From a virus, in the IMG/VR virus record IMGVR_UViG_3300029258_004290, positions 1 to 64,000 of that record: a DNA stretch of 64,000 nt; one strand, 5' to 3'. Position numbers and translations under genes: made by a program. Under the pieces are notes generated by a model, which ran no database searches, was not told the DNA's origin, and worked only from the letters and a program-made list of their open reading frames with translations. Positions 23,069 through 30,471 of the stretch are shown one piece after another; within the stretch, counting starts at the first letter, position 1; every line of letters starts with the position of its first letter.

Positions 23069-23367
23069 GCAAGAGAGACAGGCGCTGCATCCGCCACATG
23101 GCCATGACGGCGCCGCTGCGGTACCCCCAGGTCCTGCGGCCGGAGCAGCAGCGGAGGATAGCGCTGCTCCTGGCGAGGCTCGAGGGGCTCGAGGACGGTC
23201 TGGCGGGGAAGGACACGGAGGCGGAGTGGCGGAAGGCGTGTGGGCCTGTCCGGCGTGCGGGGGCACGACGTTCAAGAAGAACATCGTCAGGCCGGGCGTC
23301 TGGCGGTGCGAGGCGTGCCGGCGCGAGTGGTCGACGCTCGCGCTCGTGCGCTCGGCGCGCTAAGTAA
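23062..23367 (+). CDS. small helical protein with a suspect C-terminus
   Basis: The frame encodes 101 residues. The first 58 (LSKRDRRCIRHMAMTAPLRY to DTEAEWRKAC) look like a normal helical protein. The rest is Arg/Ser-rich and is the shadow of a good zinc-ribbon frame (23226-23363). Either the two genes overlap, the gene ends by frameshift into the zinc frame, or it was damaged. The boundaries are therefore provisional. Confidence 0.45.
   Translation: MLSKRDRRCIRHMAMTAPLRYPQVLRPEQQRRIALLLARLEGLEDGLAGKDTEAEWRKACGPVRRAGARRSRRTSSGRASGGARRAGASGRRSRSCARRAK
23226..23363 (+). CDS. small zinc-ribbon protein in an overlapping frame
   Basis: This 45-codon frame from GTG 23226 gives VWACPACGGTTFKK and WRCEACRREW, a compact zinc ribbon with two CxxC pairs. 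GGAGG lies five bases upstream. It is nested in the end of the gene at 23062 in another frame. It could be the natural C-terminal domain of that gene, reached by frameshifting. Confidence 0.5.
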   Translation: MAEGVWACPACGGTTFKKNIVRPGVWRCEACRREWSTLALVRSAR

Positions 23368-23377
23368 GGAGGGGATC

Positions 23378-23698
23378 ATGAGAGAGAGCAGGTGGATTTT
23401 CGTATCGGCGTTGGTGGCGCTTGCCGCGGGAGCCGTGACGTGGGCGGTGCTGGACTACGCCAACAAGCCGGCGCAGGCAGCTGTCGCGTCGCCGCCGGCG
23501 GTGCACTTCGTGGAGCTGCCGGTGCTCCATGAGGGGGCGCGGCTTTACGCGGCCCGGACGCCGGAGGGCTGGCTCGTGTGGGGCCGCGGTGGGGGTTTGA
23601 CGTACGTCCCGGACCCCGATATGAAGTGGGGGCCGGCCGCGGCGGAGCTGCGTGAGCTCGAGGGATTGATGCCGGCTAAGGGACACGCGTCCCGGTGA
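23378..23698 (+). CDS. single-span membrane protein
   Basis: This 106-residue protein has one N-terminal membrane segment (about 7-28, IFVSALVALAAGAVTWAVLD) and a periplasmic or cytoplasmic beta-rich tail (WLVWGRGGGLTYVPD). TAAGGAGGGGATC is an excellent ribosome site. It directly precedes a membrane-anchored TPR protein, so the two may act together at the membrane. No family is recognised. Confidence 0.6.
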   Translation: MRESRWIFVSALVALAAGAVTWAVLDYANKPAQAAVASPPAVHFVELPVLHEGARLYAARTPEGWLVWGRGGGLTYVPDPDMKWGPAAAELRELEGLMPAKGHASR

Positions 23699-24636
23699 GT
23701 TTCTGGAGGGACGTCCTGCGGCCCTGGCTGAAGTATCTGGCGATCGTCGGCATCGTCGCGGCGGTCATCGGCCTGTGGTGCTGGCTGGTCCTGGGGTGCG
23801 ACGGCAACGAGACGCCGCCGCAGGCGCGGGAGTACCCCGACGACTTCAGCATCGGGACGCACCCGAGGACGCAGGCCGGAGAGCGCAGCTTCCACAATGG
23901 GGTGAAGCTCTACAACCTCAGGGAGTACGAGGACGCGGAGGTCCTGCTGGCGAAGTACGTCTTCGAGAAGGGCAGGTTGGAGGCCCGGCCGATGGCCTAC
24001 CTGCTCCTAGGGGAGATCCAGCGGGAGAAGGACGACCACTGCGGGTCGATACCGTACTACGAGCACGCGCTGAAGTACGGCAGTCCGTACGTCCGGCACC
24101 ACGCCGGGGTCAACCTCGTCTACGCGGCCCTGCGGTGCGACCGCGTGGACCTCGCCGAGCAGGTTTCCACCAATCTCATGAATGACAGCGAGGCCCGGTT
24201 TCGGAAGGCCGACGTCGGGGCGAACGACGACATCGAGACGGCGCGGGCGTTCGTCTACCGGCGGATGGGCCACGACGCGGCGAACAAGGGGTGGTGGGTC
24301 ACCGCGGTCGATAACTACCATTGCGCCTTGGAGCTGAGGCCGGACCTGGTGGACGTGGCCTGCGACAAGGCGTGGGCTCTGCTGCGCCTGGCTGAGACGG
24401 TGTGGCGAAGCGGCCTGCGCGACCGGAGCATGCGGCACCTGGTGGATGCGAAGGACATCCTCTACGACCCGAGGTACTCCCGCTTCGATGACGGCCGGTG
24501 CGCCGACCTGCGCGTGGAGATCGAGAGCGAGATCACCCGGCAGTACGGCTTGACGGTCGGCCGGGACAAGGCGAGATACGAGGATCCGCGGCACATGCGG
24601 ATCCTGGCGGAGATAACGAACGGAGGAGGCAGCTGA
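23695..24636 (+). CDS. membrane-anchored TPR-repeat protein
   Basis: This 313-residue protein has an N-terminal hydrophobic segment (about 14-33) ending in LVLGC, an imperfect lipobox, then helical repeats. TPR-like units are seen at HNGVKLYNLREYEDAEVLLA, YLLLGEIQREKDDHCGSIPY and TAVDNYHCALELRPDLVDVA. TPRs bind other proteins. Such proteins are rare in phages, and this one could organise a complex at the host envelope. The GTG start overlaps the previous gene. Confidence 0.65.
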   Translation: MSFWRDVLRPWLKYLAIVGIVAAVIGLWCWLVLGCDGNETPPQAREYPDDFSIGTHPRTQAGERSFHNGVKLYNLREYEDAEVLLAKYVFEKGRLEARPMAYLLLGEIQREKDDHCGSIPYYEHALKYGSPYVRHHAGVNLVYAALRCDRVDLAEQVSTNLMNDSEARFRKADVGANDDIETARAFVYRRMGHDAANKGWWVTAVDNYHCALELRPDLVDVACDKAWALLRLAETVWRSGLRDRSMRHLVDAKDILYDPRYSRFDDGRCADLRVEIESEITRQYGLTVGRDKARYEDPRHMRILAEITNGGGS

Positions 24637-24854
24637 TGCCAGTGAAAAAGAGGAAACCGCGGAGGCGGGTGAAGAAGGCGGTCGCAAAGGCCCGGGACCG
24701 GAAAGACCCGGGCTTCAAGATCGTGAAGGTGACGAAGGTGGGGTTCGGGGAGCTCGAGGTCGTCGTACGCGTCTCGCTGCTCAATGTCCTGAAGAAGGCG
24801 GTCGCCGCAGCGGTGGCCGGGATAGCGAAGAGGAAAGCGAGGAAAGCGAAGTGA
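24636..24854 (+). CDS. small very basic protein
   Basis: This 72-residue protein is dominated by Lys and Arg at both ends (KKRKPRRRVKKAVAKARDRK), with a short hydrophobic beta middle (ELEVVVRVSLLNVL). CGGAGGAGG precedes the ATG. DNA binding is likely from charge alone. No family is recognised. Confidence 0.55.
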   Translation: MPVKKRKPRRRVKKAVAKARDRKDPGFKIVKVTKVGFGELEVVVRVSLLNVLKKAVAAAVAGIAKRKARKAK

Positions 24855-25192
24855 GAAAGACCATCGACACGAACAGGGCCCTCGAGGCGCTGGACCGGGA
24901 GGCGACGCAGTGCGACCTGCTCGCCGGCCAGGCGGTGCGGAAGGGCGACGAGAAGAACGCGCAGCGGTTCGCGGGGGCGGGCTCGCTCGCCTTGTCGCTG
25001 GCGGCCGCGATCCGCGCGGACAACTGGCCGACGCCTGCCAAGGAGCAGGAGGCCGAGAACCTGATGGCCGGCCTCGACAAGGCGGCGAAGGCCGCGGAGA
25101 AGGCCGTGGAGGACGCGAAGGCCGGCGCGAAGGAGCCCGCGGCCGTGGACGGCGGAAAGGCGAAAGACGACGGGAAGGGGGCGGCCCAATGA
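24851..25192 (+). CDS. helical protein, unknown function
   Basis: This 113-residue Ala-, Lys- and Glu-rich helical protein has a disordered charged tail. The GTG start overlaps the previous stop, and the end overlaps the RMF-like gene (ATGA). No motif is recognised. Confidence 0.55.
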   Translation: MRKTIDTNRALEALDREATQCDLLAGQAVRKGDEKNAQRFAGAGSLALSLAAAIRADNWPTPAKEQEAENLMAGLDKAAKAAEKAVEDAKAGAKEPAAVDGGKAKDDGKGAAQ

Positions 25193-25551
25193 GCCTGGAG
25201 GAGAGGAAGCCGACGTTCAAGGAGCGCAGCGAGTGCTGCAAGAAGGCGTTCACCGACGGCCTGAAGACCGCGATCCTGCAGGTGCTCCGCACGCTGCGGG
25301 ACGAGGCGAAGCTGCCGGACGTGCTCGGGCAGGGCATGTACTTCGCGATGGGCGAGGAGTGCGAGTGCCCGTACGGCGAGGGGCCGGACCGCAACACGTG
25401 GATGGCCGGCTGGATGAGGGCGTGCCGTCAGGACCACGCCAACAGGGCGCAGAAGGAGGGCCGCGACCGGGACAAGGCTGTGGTTGAGGAGGCCCAGAAG
25501 GCCATAGACCGGTTCGGCGAGAAGCTGGGCTTCATGGCCGCCAACGTCTAG
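25189..25551 (+). CDS. RMF-like protein (first of two)
   Basis: This 120-residue protein has a central ECECPYGEGPDRNTWMAGWM segment that matches the ribosome modulation factor pattern CPY......R..W..GW..A. Host RMF pairs 70S ribosomes into inactive dimers. Here a longer N-terminal helix (about 1-55) and C-terminal helix flank it. A second RMF-like gene is at 29734. A role in ribosome control during infection is inferred. Confidence 0.5.
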   Translation: MSLEERKPTFKERSECCKKAFTDGLKTAILQVLRTLRDEAKLPDVLGQGMYFAMGEECECPYGEGPDRNTWMAGWMRACRQDHANRAQKEGRDRDKAVVEEAQKAIDRFGEKLGFMAANV

Positions 25552-25555
25552 AGCC

Positions 25556-25813
25556 GTGGGAAAGCCGAGAAGGCGGGCGCTGCGCTGCCCGGTGTGCCGG
25601 GGGAAGATGGTCGTGACGCGCAACCGCGTCGACTACCCCGTCGTCTACGAGGTGAACGGCACGCCGCACCCCGACAGGAGGACGCCGCCGACCGCCGAGG
25701 CGAGCGCGGTCTGCCTGTGCGGGGCCGCGGTCGACCTGTCGGGCGACGGGCACAAGGTCGCCGACTTCGTGTCCGGCCTCGAGCTCGGAGACCTGCGGGC
25801 GGTCTCGCTGTGA
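25556..25813 (+). CDS. small zinc-ribbon protein
   Basis: This 85-residue protein has an N-terminal CPVC pair and a later CLCG, separated by about 40 residues, suggesting one zinc site. Its GTG start lies just after the RMF-like gene. The function is unknown; it belongs to a run of small Cys-pair proteins in this region. Confidence 0.55.
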   Translation: MGKPRRRALRCPVCRGKMVVTRNRVDYPVVYEVNGTPHPDRRTPPTAEASAVCLCGAAVDLSGDGHKVADFVSGLELGDLRAVSL

Positions 25814-26031
25814 AGAGGGGGAAGGCCGTCTACACGTCGGGGAAGGTCGTGGCGTGCGTGGCCGAGGACTCGGCCGGCGTCACGCAGGTCTGCATCGAGT
25901 ACCCGGAGCAGTCGCACACGGCGGCGGTGTGGGTGCCGCTAGGGGAGTTCGGCGACCTGCGCGAGATCGTGAGGCAGGTCGAGACGTACGAGCTGACCGG
26001 CCCGACGCGGCGGGAGACGCTGGGACGGTGA
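25810..26031 (+). CDS. small beta-rich protein
   Basis: This 73-residue protein (KAVYTSGKVVACVAED, QVCIEYPEQSHTAAVWVPLG) starts at GTG 25810, overlapping the previous stop. Alternating hydrophobic residues suggest a small beta barrel. No family is recognised. Confidence 0.5.
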   Translation: MKRGKAVYTSGKVVACVAEDSAGVTQVCIEYPEQSHTAAVWVPLGEFGDLREIVRQVETYELTGPTRRETLGR

Positions 26032-26177
26032 GGTGGCGGATCGCCCTGGCGCGCCGCGTCGCGGCCGGGAAGAGGATCGGGGCGTCGGTGGGCGCGCCGC
26101 GGCGGCTGGCCTCGTGGGTCGGCGACAGGTTCCGGTGGCTGCACGGGTACGATCCCGAGACGGAGGGGGCGTGGTAG
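26028..26177 (+). CDS. small basic amphipathic peptide
   Basis: A 49-codon frame begins at GTG 26028 (GTGA overlap) and ends overlapping the next GTG. The product is Arg/Trp-rich (WRIALARRVAAGKRIG). The coupling at both ends supports translation. The function is unknown. Confidence 0.45.
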   Translation: MRWRIALARRVAAGKRIGASVGAPRRLASWVGDRFRWLHGYDPETEGAW

Positions 26178-26380
26178 CGGGCAGGCGAGCGGGCGTGTGG
26201 AGGTGGCTGGCGCCGGTCCTCGCCGGGCTGGTCGCGACGCTGGCGCCGATCGCGTACCGGTGCTACGAGGACAACCGGACGGAGCCGCCGGGGAGGATCG
26301 TCATCGAGCAGCGCGTCGTCGGCGGAGGGGGCGGGGGCGTGACGATCGACAAGACAGTCACGGTGCGGAGCAACCGGTGA
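26171..26380 (+). CDS. small single-span membrane protein
   Basis: This 69-residue protein has basic residues, then a membrane segment at about 13-30 (LAPVLAGLVATLAPIAY), then a Gly-rich linker and a short charged tail. It overlaps both neighbours. It could be a holin-like or spanin-like accessory, but no diagnostic motif is present. Confidence 0.5.
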   Translation: MVAGRRAGVWRWLAPVLAGLVATLAPIAYRCYEDNRTEPPGRIVIEQRVVGGGGGGVTIDKTVTVRSNR

Positions 26381-26457
26381 CCAGGGAGCTGGCGTTGCGC
26401 CTGGAGTTCACCCGCCGCGTCATCGAGGAGATCGTGAGGCGGCTGCGGCGTGCCTAG
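26377..26457 (+). CDS. possible 26-residue peptide
   Basis: A short frame from GTG 26377 (GTGA overlap) encodes an amphipathic, Arg-rich helix and ends within the start of the large terminase gene. It may be a real micro-protein or simply a translational bridge that couples the terminase to upstream genes. Confidence 0.35.
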   Translation: MTRELALRLEFTRRVIEEIVRRLRRA

Positions 26458-28255
26458 CCTCGAGAACCTGAAGAGGGAGGCGGAGCTCCGCAAGGAGAAG
26501 CTGCGGCGGGACAGCCGCAAGCTCTTCTGGGCGCTCTACCACCACCGCAACACGAGGGGGAGGCGCATGTCCTTCAGGGACGCGCGCTTCCTCGTCCCCA
26601 TCTACAAGGCGCTCGACGCGCACCGCGAGGTCGTGCTCGAGAAGAGCGTGCAGTGCGGGATCAGCGAGGCGTTCGTCATCTCCCACCTGGAGGAGGCGGC
26701 GAGGGGCTTGGCCGTCATCTACGCGCTGCCGACCGGGGACCTGCGGAACGGGTTCGTCCAGCACAGGGTCAACAAGCCGATCAAGGACATCCCGCTCTAC
26801 GCCAGGATCCTGAAGGACACACCGGTCGCGAGGGCCGACAGCGTGAGGCAGAAGAACTTCGGGCGGGGCGTGATAAGGTACGCGGCGTCGGACGTCGTGG
26901 AGAGCTGGAAGGAATTCCCGGCGGACGCGGTCTACCTCGACGAGAAGGACGAGATGGACCAGGACGTCATCAGGATGGCGCCGGACAGGCTGAAGTCGTC
27001 GGAGCACAGGCTCTTCAGGGCGGTGAGCAACCCGACGGTCGAGAACTACGGGATCGACGTGGACTGGAGGGAGTCGAGCAAGGGCCTGTGGCACGTGAGG
27101 TGCGGGTGCGGGGCGTGGCAGCCGCTCGAGTGGTACCGGAACGTGGTGAGGCGGGTCGGCGACGGGGAGTGGGAGTTCCTCGACAGAGAGTGGGACCCGG
27201 AGGACCCGGCGTCGGAGCTGAGGCCGGTGTGCGGGGAGTGCGGGAGGCCGCTGGACCGCTTCATGGCCGGGGAGTACGTGCACGAGAGGCCGGGGGCCAG
27301 GAAGCGCGGCTTCAGGGTGGACCAGACGTTCGGCGCGCCGAAGGTGCCGCTGCGGGAGGTCGGCGAGTGGTTCCTGAAGTCTAGGGGGAGCGCGCACGCG
27401 GAGCAGCTGTTCGACAACAGCGCGTGCGGGATGCCGCACTCGAGCTCCGAGAACAGGGTGGACAGGGCCGCGCTCAGGGGGTGCGAGGTCCCCGGGGCGC
27501 GGAGGGCCAGGCCGCGGGCGGAGGGCGAGGAGCCGCTGCGGAACGCGGTGGCCGGGATCGACGTCGGCAAGCGGTGGAACATGGTGGTCAGGCAGGCGTT
27601 CAGGGCCGGCGAGGGGCTGCGGGCGCCGCTCGTCTGGTGCGGCGTCGTGGACGGCCCGGAGGGCGCGCGGGCGGAGCTGAGGAGGTGGGGCGTGAAGCGC
27701 GCCGTGGTGGACGCGCTGCCCGAGGCGAGGCTCGTGAAGGAGGCGCAGAAGCAGGAGAAGGGCCTGTGGAGGTGCTACTTCTCCGACTCCGCTAAGTACC
27801 CCATCGTGAATAGAGACGAGAGGGCCCTGACGCTGGACAGGACGGAGGCCATCGACGCCGTGCTGGCGCTGGTGAGGGCGCGGGGGTACGAGAACCCGCC
27901 CTGGCTGATGGACGTCCCCGACTACGCCGACCAGATGGGGGCGAACACCAGGGTCTTCGTCGAGAAGCGCGGCCGGTTCGCCTGGCTGCAGACCGGGCCG
28001 GACCACTACCTCCTGGCGGAGGCCTACTGCGTCCAGGCCGCGCTGATGACGGTGAAGGTCGACTTCCTGGACTTCTACAAGGACGCGAGCGGAGAGGCCC
28101 AGGACGAGATCGAGAGGCTCGCGGCCCAGGAGCCGTCGTTCGGCCAGAAGGTGGCGGCGGCGACCGAGGGCATGAGGCCGGACCAGGCGCTCGCGGCGAT
28201 CGCGAGGCTGAACGGGTCTGAGGCCGCGCCGCCGGGGATACTCGGCGGCTTCTGA
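26450..28255 (+). CDS. large terminase subunit
   Basis: This 601-residue packaging motor has an N-terminal ATPase with a deviant Walker A (EKSVQCGIS at 64-72) and Walker B VYLDE (Asp164, Glu165). A Cys-rich insert (CGCG, PVCGECG) looks like a zinc site. The C-terminal RNase H-type nuclease starts at GIDVGKRW (Asp371), and DALPEARL supplies further acidic residues. The layout recalls GpA-type terminases. The GTG start is in the stop of the preceding mini-ORF. It cuts concatemers and pumps DNA into proheads through the portal at 36874. Confidence 0.82.
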   Translation: MPSLENLKREAELRKEKLRRDSRKLFWALYHHRNTRGRRMSFRDARFLVPIYKALDAHREVVLEKSVQCGISEAFVISHLEEAARGLAVIYALPTGDLRNGFVQHRVNKPIKDIPLYARILKDTPVARADSVRQKNFGRGVIRYAASDVVESWKEFPADAVYLDEKDEMDQDVIRMAPDRLKSSEHRLFRAVSNPTVENYGIDVDWRESSKGLWHVRCGCGAWQPLEWYRNVVRRVGDGEWEFLDREWDPEDPASELRPVCGECGRPLDRFMAGEYVHERPGARKRGFRVDQTFGAPKVPLREVGEWFLKSRGSAHAEQLFDNSACGMPHSSSENRVDRAALRGCEVPGARRARPRAEGEEPLRNAVAGIDVGKRWNMVVRQAFRAGEGLRAPLVWCGVVDGPEGARAELRRWGVKRAVVDALPEARLVKEAQKQEKGLWRCYFSDSAKYPIVNRDERALTLDRTEAIDAVLALVRARGYENPPWLMDVPDYADQMGANTRVFVEKRGRFAWLQTGPDHYLLAEAYCVQAALMTVKVDFLDFYKDASGEAQDEIERLAAQEPSFGQKVAAATEGMRPDQALAAIARLNGSEAAPPGILGGF

Positions 28256-28266
28256 GGGGAGAGAAG

Positions 28267-28695
28267 ATGGAAGAGGGCCAGGACGTCAGGGAGCTCGAGA
28301 CGCGCGTCAGCGTGGTCGCCGAGCCCGTCATACTGAGGCCGCGGTGCCAGCACGGCCACGAGTGCCCGCACGCCGGGTCGCACGAGACGACCGGCGAGCC
28401 GGAGACCCTGTCGGTCGACGCGGCGGACCTGGTCGAGCTGGCGCAGTCCAACCCGGGCCACCAGCCGCCGGAGCCGTGGCACGCGAGGATGACGCTCCGC
28501 GACGGGCGGAGGTTCGTCCTGCGCGCCGAGAGGGACTTCGCGGCGCTGGTCGAGGCGCACCGGAACAGGCTGCGGATCGACATCCTCGCGGAGCAGGCCA
28601 GGCAGGCCGAGGTCTGGTTGCGGCGGCACGGGCACGAGGGGCTGGCGGTCGAGGCCTGCGCCGAGCGCGCCGAGCTGACCGGGGCGGGCGAGTGA
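28267..28695 (+). CDS. unknown protein with Cys/His cluster
   Basis: This 142-residue protein has an early CQHGHECPHAGSH segment that could bind a metal. A beta pair RMTLRDGRRFVLRAE follows, and a helical tail. GGGGAGAGAAG precedes the ATG. It follows the terminase in the same operon. No family is recognised. Confidence 0.6.
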   Translation: MEEGQDVRELETRVSVVAEPVILRPRCQHGHECPHAGSHETTGEPETLSVDAADLVELAQSNPGHQPPEPWHARMTLRDGRRFVLRAERDFAALVEAHRNRLRIDILAEQARQAEVWLRRHGHEGLAVEACAERAELTGAGE

Positions 28696-29027
28696 GCGCC
28701 CTGGTCTGCCCCTGCGGCGGCAGGGTGAGGGCGAGCGACGACCTCATGACCCTCGAGTGCGGCAAGTGCAAGGAGAGGTGGACCGGCGCGGACGCGGTCG
28801 ACCTGCTCCGGACGGTCAACGAGGGCTCGGCGTCGCCACTGGACGCGGTCGACGAGCTGGTCGGGGCGCAGCGGAAACTGGCCGCCAGGATGGCGGCGGA
28901 GATCAGCGAGGACCGCACGGACGAGAAGAGGCGCCGGGCCGAGAGGGACCTGGCGCAGGCGAGGAAGAACGACGCGGAGCACACGCCGGAGAGGCTGAAC
29001 GCGATCATGGGAGGAAAGACATGCTGA
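28692..29027 (+). CDS. zinc-ribbon and coiled-coil protein
   Basis: This 111-residue protein has an N-terminal zinc ribbon (CPCGG, then CGKC about 16 residues on) followed by long charged helices rich in Ala, Arg and Glu. The GTG start overlaps the previous gene (GTGA). The function is unknown. Confidence 0.55.
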   Translation: MSALVCPCGGRVRASDDLMTLECGKCKERWTGADAVDLLRTVNEGSASPLDAVDELVGAQRKLAARMAAEISEDRTDEKRRRAERDLAQARKNDAEHTPERLNAIMGGKTC

Positions 29028-29269
29028 CGACGAAGAACACAGAAGACGGGAAGAAGAGGGGCGACGACAAGCCCAAGGCGAGGAAGAAGGCCGAGCCGAA
29101 GCCGTGCAAGGGCCACGTCTTCAAGGTGGACCCCGGGCACGCGGGCCCGGCGGTGAAGTACGGGCGGGACGGGGCCGTCACGGTCGCGCCGGCGACCTGC
29201 GAGAACTGCGGGCGGACGACGATCGAGGCCGTCAACGAGGCGCTCGAGGGCGCCGAGTTCAGGCGGTAG
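29021..29269 (+). CDS. small basic zinc-ribbon-like protein
   Basis: This 82-residue protein has a Lys-rich N-terminus, then PCKGHVFKV and CENCGRTT, possibly one zinc site with a His ligand. GGGAGG precedes the ATG within the tail of the previous gene. The function is unknown. Confidence 0.5.
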   Translation: MLTTKNTEDGKKRGDDKPKARKKAEPKPCKGHVFKVDPGHAGPAVKYGRDGAVTVAPATCENCGRTTIEAVNEALEGAEFRR

Positions 29270-29270
29270 C

Positions 29271-29396
29271 GTGGTCCACTGGGCCTGGGTGCTGATCGCG
29301 TTCGCGGGGGGCGCCGCCGCCATGCTAGGCGGCATGGCCTTGGCGGTGCTGTCCGACCTGGGCCCGCACCACCGGCCCAGGGGGCGGAAGCCGTGA
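29271..29396 (+). CDS. small single-span membrane peptide
   Basis: A 41-codon frame from GTG 29271 has one hydrophobic span (about 3-28, WVLIAFAGGAAAMLGGMALA) and a basic tail. Its stop overlaps the next GTG. Its size would suit a holin-like or regulatory membrane peptide. There is no other evidence. Confidence 0.45.
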   Translation: MVHWAWVLIAFAGGAAAMLGGMALAVLSDLGPHHRPRGRKP

Positions 29397-29737
29397 CGCG
29401 CTACCCGCAGGTCCGCAGGTTCCCCCTGACGAGGGAGGGCGACGCCGCCAGGCACGCGAGCAAGGGCGGCATCGCCCTCGTCGTGCACCCGTCCAAGAAG
29501 ATAGGGTACGACCGCAGGACCGCGGAGTTCGGGATCCTGATGCACAACGTCCGGGGCGTGCTCGAGCAGTTCGCCTCCAACCTCGGGAACAAGTACCCGA
29601 CCATCACGCGGCGGTCCGCGAGGTGCTGGGAGGCGCAGCTGTTCGGCAAGCCGCTCGAGAACGCGAAGGGGCGGTCCGCGCCGGCGAGCCGGTTCGGCGT
29701 CTGCCAGGGGCTGAAGCGGCTCAGGAGGGCGAAGTGA
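29393..29737 (+). CDS. small basic protein
   Basis: This 114-residue protein (KKIGYDRRTAEFGILMHNVR, NKYPTITRRSARCWEAQLFG) is basic and mixed alpha/beta. GTGA overlaps join it to both neighbours. No family is recognised. Confidence 0.55.
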   Translation: MTRYPQVRRFPLTREGDAARHASKGGIALVVHPSKKIGYDRRTAEFGILMHNVRGVLEQFASNLGNKYPTITRRSARCWEAQLFGKPLENAKGRSAPASRFGVCQGLKRLRRAK

Positions 29738-30003
29738 CGAACACGGCCTACTTCATAGGCGCCGCGGACTACGCCCTGTACGGGGACAGCCGCAAGTGCC
29801 CGTACCCGGAAGGGACGGAGGAGCGCGCGGCGTGGATCAAGGGCTGGGGCCGTGCCATGCGGCGCGACGAGGCCGCTAAGGCGGGGGTGCCTTGGGGCAA
29901 GGTCGGGCGGGGAAAGCTGACGGGAGACGCTAGGCGGGATGAGGCCGTCCAAAGGTTTACCCGCATGTCGAGGCTCCGGATACAGAGGGTGATCGCGAAG
30001 TGA
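29734..30003 (+). CDS. RMF-like protein (second of two)
   Basis: This 89-residue protein has residues about 8-42 (GAADYALYGDSRKCPYPEG, then RAAWIKGWGRAMRR) that match the ribosome modulation factor signature closely. A basic tail of about 45 residues follows. It is distinct from the RMF-like protein at 25189 outside this motif. A role in ribosome hibernation or host translation control is inferred. Confidence 0.55.
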   Translation: MTNTAYFIGAADYALYGDSRKCPYPEGTEERAAWIKGWGRAMRRDEAAKAGVPWGKVGRGKLTGDARRDEAVQRFTRMSRLRIQRVIAK

Positions 30004-30071
30004 AGCTGGCGATGAAGTCGAAGGTCGTCCGCGTCCCGATCCACATGCCCACCGAGCTGACGGCCCGCTAG
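30000..30071 (+). CDS. possible 23-residue peptide
   Basis: A short frame from a GTG overlapping the previous stop encodes KLAMKSKVVRVPIHMPTELT and stops at 30069-30071. It is the only content of the 114-base gap apart from the ribosome site CCAAGGAGGAA before 30118. Too short to be sure. Confidence 0.25.
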   Translation: MKLAMKSKVVRVPIHMPTELTAR

Positions 30072-30117
30072 GGCCGCCGGCAGTCTTCATACCGACAACG
30101 ACCAAGGAGGAACGCAG

Positions 30118-30471
30118 ATGGAGGCGAGGCTGACCCTCGACCTGAAGATCCAGGGGACCGGCGCGGCGACGGACCAGCGCCTGGACAAGGTCATAGACTC
30201 CGTGCAGTCGCTCGGGAACGGCCTGACCGTCGTGAAGGACGTGACGGTCGCGACAGGCGGCGGCGACGTGGCGATCGACCTCACGCAGGTCGCCACGGGC
30301 ACGACGCTGCTCGTGAGCGCGCCCGCCGCGCTGAGCGCGAAGGTCAACGGGGGCCCGGCCGTCCAGTTCGGGCGGCTGCTCGTCATGCACTACGATGCGG
30401 CGGTCACGTCCCTGGTCCTGGTCAACGACACCGCGGCCGACGTGACCGCGACCGTGGCGGCGGCGTCGTGA
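30118..30471 (+). CDS. probable virion-associated beta protein
   Basis: This 117-residue protein has a beta-rich, Val/Thr/Ala-rich sequence (LTVVKDVTVATGGGDVAIDL, VTSLVLVNDTAADVTATV), typical of small decoration or fibre-base proteins, and no Cys. AAGGAGGAACGC is a strong ribosome site, consistent with abundant synthesis. It opens the structural half of the genome. The assignment is by composition only. Confidence 0.45.
   Translation: MEARLTLDLKIQGTGAATDQRLDKVIDSVQSLGNGLTVVKDVTVATGGGDVAIDLTQVATGTTLLVSAPAALSAKVNGGPAVQFGRLLVMHYDAAVTSLVLVNDTAADVTATVAAAS

Noticed and set aside
26420-28006. A 528-codon open frame on the minus strand, opposite the large terminase
   Set aside because: It is a mirror of a high-GC gene; the product is Pro/Arg/Leu/His-rich with no motif, while the plus strand encodes a recognisable terminase.
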